Positions 59,741-64,000 of a stretch of DNA of 64,000 bases are shown piece by piece. Within the stretch, counting starts at the first letter, position 1; each line of letters begins with the position of its first letter. This DNA is from Variovorax sp. OAS795 (lineage in GTDB: Bacteria > Pseudomonadota > Gammaproteobacteria > Burkholderiales > Burkholderiaceae_C). Location: assembly GCF_040546685.1 (NCBI RefSeq), contig NZ_JBEPOH010000001.1:4278001-4342000 (forward strand). The letters run 5' to 3'. The notes below the pieces were generated by a model. The model was not told the DNA's origin, did no database searches, and saw only the letters and a program-made list of their open reading frames with translations. The translations under genes were made by a program, and so were the position numbers.

Positions 59741-60208
59741 ATGAGCCTGCATCCGAAGCCCTCGCCCGCCTCCAACGCGCCCGACAGCGAAACCCTGTTG
59801 CGCCAGAGTGGCCTGCGCGTGACGCGCGCTGCGCAAACCGTGCTGGATCTGCTCGCACGCGCCTCGCAGCCGCTCACGCACGACGACATGGTGGCCGCCT
59901 ACACCGCCGCCGCTGGCGAGGCGCCCGACCGCGTGACCATCTACCGCGTGCTCGACCGCCTGGTGGAAGCGGGCCTGTGCGATCGCCGCGTGGGCGCCGA
60001 TCGCGTCAACCGCTTCTCGCGCCACGTGGAAGCCGCTTCGGGCCACATCTTCGAATGCGACCAGTGCCACAAGGTGCTCGCGCTTCCATCGGATCCCGAG
60101 CTCCCCAAGGTGATGAGCCGCCTGGGCCGCGAGCTGCGCAAGCAAGGCATCGACACCCGCCACACCGCGCTCACGCTGCACGGCACCTGCGGGGAATGCA
60201 GGGGCTGA
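59741..60208 (+). CDS. Fur-family metal-dependent repressor (possibly Zur)
   Basis: A 155-residue regulator. The winged helix is at about 22-95 (LRVTRAAQTVLDLLA, then DRVTIYRVLDRLVEAGLC). The C-terminal dimerisation domain has structural zinc cysteines CDQC (106, 109) and CGEC (150, 153), with H102 in GHIFECD. The HHDH stretch of E. coli Fur is absent, so it is probably not the main Fur; Zur-like zinc sensing is plausible but not proved. The GST gene follows after 25 bases. Confidence 0.88.
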   Translation: MSLHPKPSPASNAPDSETLLRQSGLRVTRAAQTVLDLLARASQPLTHDDMVAAYTAAAGEAPDRVTIYRVLDRLVEAGLCDRRVGADRVNRFSRHVEAASGHIFECDQCHKVLALPSDPELPKVMSRLGRELRKQGIDTRHTALTLHGTCGECRG

Positions 60209-60233
60209 AATCCGGCTTTCAGCGCTCCCCGGC

Positions 60234-60911
60234 ATGAAGTCCTGCGCGATGCAACTGCAACCACCCGGCCTGCCCGTTCTCTACAGCTTTCGCCGCTGCC
60301 CCTATGCGATGCGCGCGCGGCTGGCAATGGCCGCAAGCGGCGAGCGCTGCGAGCTGCGCGAAGTGGTGCTGAAGAACAAGCCGGCCGAGATGCTTGCCGC
60401 CTCGCCCAAGGGCACCGTGCCCGTGCTGGTGCTGCCCGACGGAGCGGTGCTGGAGCAAAGCCTGGACATCATGCGGTGGACCCTGCACCGCAACGACCCC
60501 CTGCGATGGCTGGAGCCCGACGCTGGAACGCTGGCCGCCATGCTCGCGCTCGTGGCCGAATGCGACGGCAATTTCAAGCTGCAGCTCGACCGCTACAAGT
60601 ACCCGGGCCGTTTCGCCGGGTTGTCGACCGATGCGCGCGGACGGGGCGCTCAGTTCCTGTTGCACCTCGATGCGCGGCTCGCCGACACCGGCCAGCTGTT
60701 CGGTGCGCGTGCTTCCTTGGCGGATGCCGCCATCGTGCCGTTCGTGCGGCAATTCGCGATGGTGGAACCCGCGTGGTTCGAGGGCGAGCCCTGGCCGAAC
60801 CTGCGCGCCTGGCTCTCGGGCTGGACGGGCTCGCCGCTGTTCGAACGTGCGATGCGCAAATACGCACCGTGGAACGCCGGCGAAAGCGGCGTGGCCTACC
60901 CGCCCGCCTGA
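60234..60911 (+). CDS. Glutathione S-transferase family protein
   Basis: A 225-residue protein with an N-terminal thioredoxin-like domain carrying CPYAMRAR (one Cys, glutaredoxin-2-like) and cis-Pro in [20 protein letters not shown], followed by a helical C-domain ending [11 protein letters not shown]. The catalytic residue could be that Cys, making it a thiol transferase rather than a classic GST. Starts at ATG 60234 or 60249 are both possible. It follows the Fur-family gene by 25 bases and ends flush with the convergent crotonase gene. Confidence 0.88.
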   Translation: MKSCAMQLQPPGLPVLYSFRRCPYAMRARLAMAASGERCELREVVLKNKPAEMLAASPKGTVPVLVLPDGAVLEQSLDIMRWTLHRNDPLRWLEPDAGTLAAMLALVAECDGNFKLQLDRYKYPGRFAGLSTDARGRGAQFLLHLDARLADTGQLFGARASLADAAIVPFVRQFAMVEPAWFEGEPWPNLRAWLSGWTGSPLFERAMRKYAPWNAGESGVAYPPA

Positions 60912-61709
60912 TCAGCCGAAGTTCGGCGCCCGCCGCTCGCGCAGCGAGGCCACGCCCTCCCGCACGTCGGCGCCTGCAAAGCCCATGAATTCGAGCGCCA
61001 GCGACGCATCGAAGGTCGGCCCCGCCTGGCGCAGCCAGTTGTTGAGCGCGTACTTGGTGAGGCGGATCGCGCTCTGGCTGCCGGCCGCCAGCCGGTCGGC
61101 CACTTCGTAGGCGCGCGGCAGCAGGTCGGCCTCGTCCACCGCCAGCGACACCAGGCCGATGCGCTCGGCCTCCTCCCCGCTCACCGGCTCGCAGAGCAGC
61201 AGGTGGTACTTGGCCTTGGCCATGCCGCACAGCAGAGGCCAGACGATGGCTGCGTGGTCGCCCGCGGCCACGCCCAGGCGCGTGTGGCCGTCGACGATCT
61301 TCGCGGTCTTGGCGGCAATGGAGATGTCGGCAAGGAGCCCCGCCACCAGCCCGGCGCCCACGGCCGGGCCGTGCATGGCGCTCACGATGGGCTTGTCGCA
61401 GTTGATGAGGTTGTAGACCAGATCGCGCGCTTCCTTCCACACGCGCTGGCGCACCGTGTCGTCGGTGGTCATGTCCTGCACCATCGCCAGGTCGCCGCCG
61501 CCCGAGAAGCCCAGCCCTTCGCCGCGCAGCACCGCGCAGCGCACCGTGTCGTCGGCCGACACGTCGCGCCATATCTCGGCCAGTTCGCGGTGGCCGTCAT
61601 GGCCCGCCGTGGGCAGCTTGCCGTTGGCGGCGCGCATCTGGATGTCGAGCACCGCGTCGCCGGTGCCGCGGCGCGTGATGGCAAGGGTCTGGTAACGGGC
61701 GTAGTCCAT
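60912..61709 (-). CDS. Enoyl-CoA hydratase/isomerase family protein
   Basis: A 265-residue crotonase-fold enzyme. The oxyanion-hole segments are [18 protein letters not shown] and [20 protein letters not shown]. The usual catalytic Glu near [18 protein letters not shown] is replaced by Ala/Gly-like residues at least in part, and the loop reads GVAAGD, so hydratase activity is uncertain. It could be an isomerase, a hydrolase or a lyase of another CoA ester. It is the last of three minus-strand genes after DUF2164 and an unknown protein. Confidence 0.87.
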   Translation of the reverse strand: MDYARYQTLAITRRGTGDAVLDIQMRAANGKLPTAGHDGHRELAEIWRDVSADDTVRCAVLRGEGLGFSGGGDLAMVQDMTTDDTVRQRVWKEARDLVYNLINCDKPIVSAMHGPAVGAGLVAGLLADISIAAKTAKIVDGHTRLGVAAGDHAAIVWPLLCGMAKAKYHLLLCEPVSGEEAERIGLVSLAVDEADLLPRAYEVADRLAAGSQSAIRLTKYALNNWLRQAGPTFDASLALEFMGFAGADVREGVASLRERRAPNFG

Positions 61710-61766
61710 GGCGTGTCTCCGCCTCGCGTTATCGCGAGGACATTCTTGCGTCGAGCGACGGGAGGC

Positions 61767-62198
61767 TTATTTTCGCGCCGCCATGTCGCGGCAGCGCTGC
61801 ACGTTGGCATCGAAGCGCTGCGCCAACCCGGGTTCGCACCCGTCGCCCGAGGGGTTGAGCTTGCACATGCCGACCACCACGTAGTCCATCACCGCGTCGG
61901 TGCACATCGGGTACTTGGCCAGGTCGGGATTGGCCTGCGCCTTGAAGCCCCAGCGCTCCGAGAACTGCACCGTGCGCGCCATTGCGCCGTGGAAGAAGCT
62001 GCGGTCCCTGGCCGCGATGGCCGCCTCCATGCGAGGCAGTTCCTCGTTCAGGTAGCCCATGGAATCCATCGGAAAGTCGGAGGGCGCCTGCTGCGCGCCG
62101 GCGATGGATGCGGCCAGGCAGAGCAGCGGCACGGCGACGAAGGTGCGCAGCGTCAAGCGCGAAGCGGCCAGGAGGTGGGTCGGGCGGTGTGGTTGCAT
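61767..62198 (-). CDS. Unknown small periplasmic protein
   Basis: A 143-residue exported protein, not recognised. The signal peptide (LTLRTFVAVPLLCLAASIAG, ending AQQA) is followed by a helical mature part of about 105 residues. Cysteines lie in YPMCTDAV, VGMCKLN, GDGCEPG and VQRCRDM, four in all, which could form two disulfides. ATG 62196-62198 is chosen, since it starts just before a basic region of the signal peptide. It lies 57 bases upstream of the crotonase gene. Confidence 0.78.
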   Translation of the reverse strand: MQPHRPTHLLAASRLTLRTFVAVPLLCLAASIAGAQQAPSDFPMDSMGYLNEELPRMEAAIAARDRSFFHGAMARTVQFSERWGFKAQANPDLAKYPMCTDAVMDYVVVGMCKLNPSGDGCEPGLAQRFDANVQRCRDMAARK

Positions 62199-62250
62199 GG
62201 CTCTGGATTTTGCAACGTCTGGAAGCAACTTTGCGTGGCGGGCGCCACGC

Positions 62251-62523
62251 CTACTTGCCTTTTTTCTGCCGGTCGAACTTGCGCCAGTACTGGAATTCGT
62301 CCTCGTGCACTTCGAGATCGACTTCCGAGATGCGCGACTGCAGGCGCTCCTGCACGTCAGCCACGGCCTTGTTGTAGACCAGGGGGCCGACCTCCTCCAG
62401 GAAGAACCCGAGCAGTGCGCCGGCCGCGATGTTGCCGATCTTCTCGTCCATGTTCTCGTTGAAGTAGCGCTCGATCGAGGCGATGGCCTGCTGGCGCGCT
62501 TCCCTGGATATTTCGATGGTCAT
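62251..62523 (-). CDS. DUF2164 protein
   Basis: A 90-residue cytosolic protein of the DUF2164 family, recognised by IERYFNENMDEKIGNIAAGA and LLGFFLEEVGPLVYNKAVAD. It is mostly helical with a basic C-terminus (YWRKFDRQKKGK). Function is unknown. The start MTIEISREAR at 62523 fits other members. It is divergent from the beta-propeller lipoprotein gene, 107 bases away, and leads the minus-strand run. Confidence 0.88.
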   Translation of the reverse strand: MTIEISREARQQAIASIERYFNENMDEKIGNIAAGALLGFFLEEVGPLVYNKAVADVQERLQSRISEVDLEVHEDEFQYWRKFDRQKKGK

Positions 62524-62630
62524 TGCGGACTGTTCCACGGTTCTTGAATGGGCCGGTCGATTGTGCCGCTACCATGCGCTGCGGGCGCGAGCGGCCCGCT
62601 GCACAAAGACCTACAACACGGAGACGCCTC

Positions 62631-63830
62631 ATGAAATTCAGCACGGCCCTGTCGACGGCCATTTCGACCGCCCTGGCCCTGGCCGCCCTTGCCGGCTGCA
62701 CCAACCTCACGCCCACCGCTCCACAGCGCCAGCTGATGCTGGTGGCGAACGACGAGAAGCAGTCGTGGAGCGATGCCGGCGCCGTCATCTTGGGCCCGAT
62801 GGGCCGCGACACGGTGCAGGTGCTGGACATCGGCACCGACCCGCTCGCACCCCGGCTCGTCGGCACGCTGCAGCTGGACAACACCATCGCCGGCCCCCCG
62901 ACCAATCTTGCGATCACGCCGGGCGAAACGCTGGCGCTGGTGGCCAACTCGCTCAACGTGGTCGAGGAGAACGGCGTGCGCAAGCAGGTGCCCGACAACC
63001 GCCTCTTCGTGATCGACCTGACCACCACGCCGCCCAAGCTCATCGACACGCTCACCGTGGGCAAGCAGCCTTCGGGCATGTCGATCAACCGCGCGGGCGA
63101 CCTTGCGCTGGTGGCCAACCGCGCCGACAACTCGGTCAGCGTGCTGCGCATCGCGGGCAAGAAGGTGACGCTGATCGACACGGTGGCCATGAACGATTCG
63201 GTGGCGCACGTGCGCTTCACGCCCGACGGCAAGCGCGCGCTGGCGGCCAAGTTCCCGACCCACAAGATCGCGCTGCTCGAGGTGAACGGCGAGAAGGTCA
63301 GCTACAACAAGGTGGACCTCGCGGCCGGCCTCTGGCCCTACAACGTCGACGTGACGCCGGACGGCAAGCTCGCGCTCACGGCCGACAACGGCAACTCGGG
63401 CGCGTCGGACGGACAGATCGACACCGTGAGCGTGATCGACCTCGAAGCCGTGCCGCCGCGCGTGGTCGACAAGGTGGTGGTGGGCGACGGCCCCGAGGGC
63501 CTGGCCGTGAGCCCCACGGGCCGCCATGCCGTGGCCGTGCTCCTGCGCGGCAGCAACGCCGCCAAGAACGCCTATTTCTACAACCGCAATGGCTCGGTGG
63601 TGCTGCTGAAGATCGACGGCAAGAAGGTGACGCGCGCCAACGAAGTGGTGGTGCGCGGCCTGCCCGAAGGCGCCGTGTGGAGCGCCGACGGCCAATACCT
63701 GTACGTGGGCAACTTCATCGACCAGGACATCACGATCCTGCGCGTGGACGGCGACACGCTGGTGCCCACGGGCAAGTCGTTCCAGCTGCAGGGACATCCG
63801 GCCGCCATGCGCGGGACAATGTCGCACTGA
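62631..63830 (+). CDS. Beta-propeller (YncE/lactonase-like) lipoprotein
   Basis: A 399-residue lipoprotein. The signal ends LAALAGC with the lipidated Cys at residue 23. The mature part is a run of about seven blades with repeats like LAITPGETLALVANS, VRFTPDGKRALAAKF and VTPDGKLALTADNGNSG. No cofactor motif is visible. Relatives include YncE and methylamine-dehydrogenase-like propellers of unknown ligand. Expected in the periplasm or outer membrane. The start at ATG 62631 has an upstream GGAG. A membrane protein gene starts 29 bases after its stop. Confidence 0.88.
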   Translation: MKFSTALSTAISTALALAALAGCTNLTPTAPQRQLMLVANDEKQSWSDAGAVILGPMGRDTVQVLDIGTDPLAPRLVGTLQLDNTIAGPPTNLAITPGETLALVANSLNVVEENGVRKQVPDNRLFVIDLTTTPPKLIDTLTVGKQPSGMSINRAGDLALVANRADNSVSVLRIAGKKVTLIDTVAMNDSVAHVRFTPDGKRALAAKFPTHKIALLEVNGEKVSYNKVDLAAGLWPYNVDVTPDGKLALTADNGNSGASDGQIDTVSVIDLEAVPPRVVDKVVVGDGPEGLAVSPTGRHAVAVLLRGSNAAKNAYFYNRNGSVVLLKIDGKKVTRANEVVVRGLPEGAVWSADGQYLYVGNFIDQDITILRVDGDTLVPTGKSFQLQGHPAAMRGTMSH

Positions 63831-63859
63831 CCCCGCGAACCGAGCTGAACCGCAACGCC

Positions 63860-64000
63860 ATGGCGCAACCCAAACGACCACTCCGCACGCTGGAACGCGG
63901 CATTCTCTGCCTGGCGATCGGCGCCGCCGTCCTGCTGGGTCCGCGCTTCCTGCAAGGCACGCGCTGGTTCGACATGGTCGCGGGCGCCTACCTGGTCGGC
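63860..64000 (+). CDS. Membrane protein, 3' end outside window
   Basis: The first 47 residues of an open frame starting at ATG 63860 (MAQPKRPLRTLERGILCLAI). A basic N-terminus is followed by a hydrophobic segment (GILCLAIGAAVLLG) and a second beginning near WFDMVAGAYLVG. It continues beyond the window. The spacing of 29 bases from the lipoprotein stop suggests cotranscription. Too short to assign a family. Confidence 0.6.
   Translation, partial: MAQPKRPLRTLERGILCLAIGAAVLLGPRFLQGTRWFDMVAGAYLVG

Overview
The window is very GC-rich, densely packed chromosomal DNA. It most resembles a betaproteobacterium of the Burkholderiales, probably Comamonadaceae (Variovorax-like). The reasons are the high GC, two Bug/TctC-type periplasmic binding proteins, a divergent trmJ/suhB pair, an MdtABC-type RND cluster with its own outer-membrane factor, and frequent ATGA stop/start overlaps. 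This placement is inference from gene content. I see no rRNA, tRNA, CRISPR array, insertion sequence or prophage. No stretch longer than about 300 bases lacks a gene or gene remnant.

Left part (1-21 kb). A truncated Cd/Zn/Pb-type P1B ATPase is divergent from its MerR-type regulator, and a MerR-style promoter lies between them. Next come cysE and trmJ, then suhB followed by a FUSC-family transporter and an MscS channel with overlapping stops and starts. A MarR regulator and a DUF418 membrane protein are divergent from two Bug binding proteins and a sulfatase, with a MarR-like palindrome between. A lipoprotein cluster follows: phosphoesterase, di-haem cytochrome peroxidase, unknown lipoprotein and a prolyl-hydroxylase-like oxygenase. 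A YqjI/NfeR-like PadR regulator with its siderophore-interacting reductase and a perfect palindrome complete this part, followed by corA.

Middle (21-42 kb). Here lie an unrecognised AlpA-like DNA-binding protein divergent from mutS, an Anbu proteasome homologue, a hydrolase, an orphan REC-LuxR regulator, uppP and an SPW-repeat protein. The mdtABC-like efflux operon plus outer-membrane factor follows. Its second permease is broken by one extra base and carries a Ser/Thr-rich insertion. A fatty-acid-hydroxylase-family membrane enzyme, a 2TM protein, a LytS-type kinase and a LytTR regulator then form a tightly coupled operon that ends at a bidirectional terminator.

Right part (42-64 kb). This holds mostly housekeeping and metabolic genes: glnS, an M23 peptidase, an AstE-like deacylase, a class II Fic protein, amtB with a sigma-54-like promoter, a PaaI thioesterase, a MuiA-like protein, an RbgA-type GTPase, a CBS protein, an HPF-like protein, an epoxide-hydrolase-like enzyme, an SDR, a response regulator, gshA, a monooxygenase, a carboxylesterase, a Fur-family regulator, a GST, a crotonase, DUF2164 and a beta-propeller lipoprotein.

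Nothing here is clearly a new defence or mobile system. The least explained items are the phosphoesterase/peroxidase/oxygenase cluster, the LytSR operon with its membrane enzyme, the AlpA-like protein beside mutS, the modified RND permease, and the regulatory sites at 1741-1771, 18721-18734, 37860-37877, 47047-47072 and 49556-49571.
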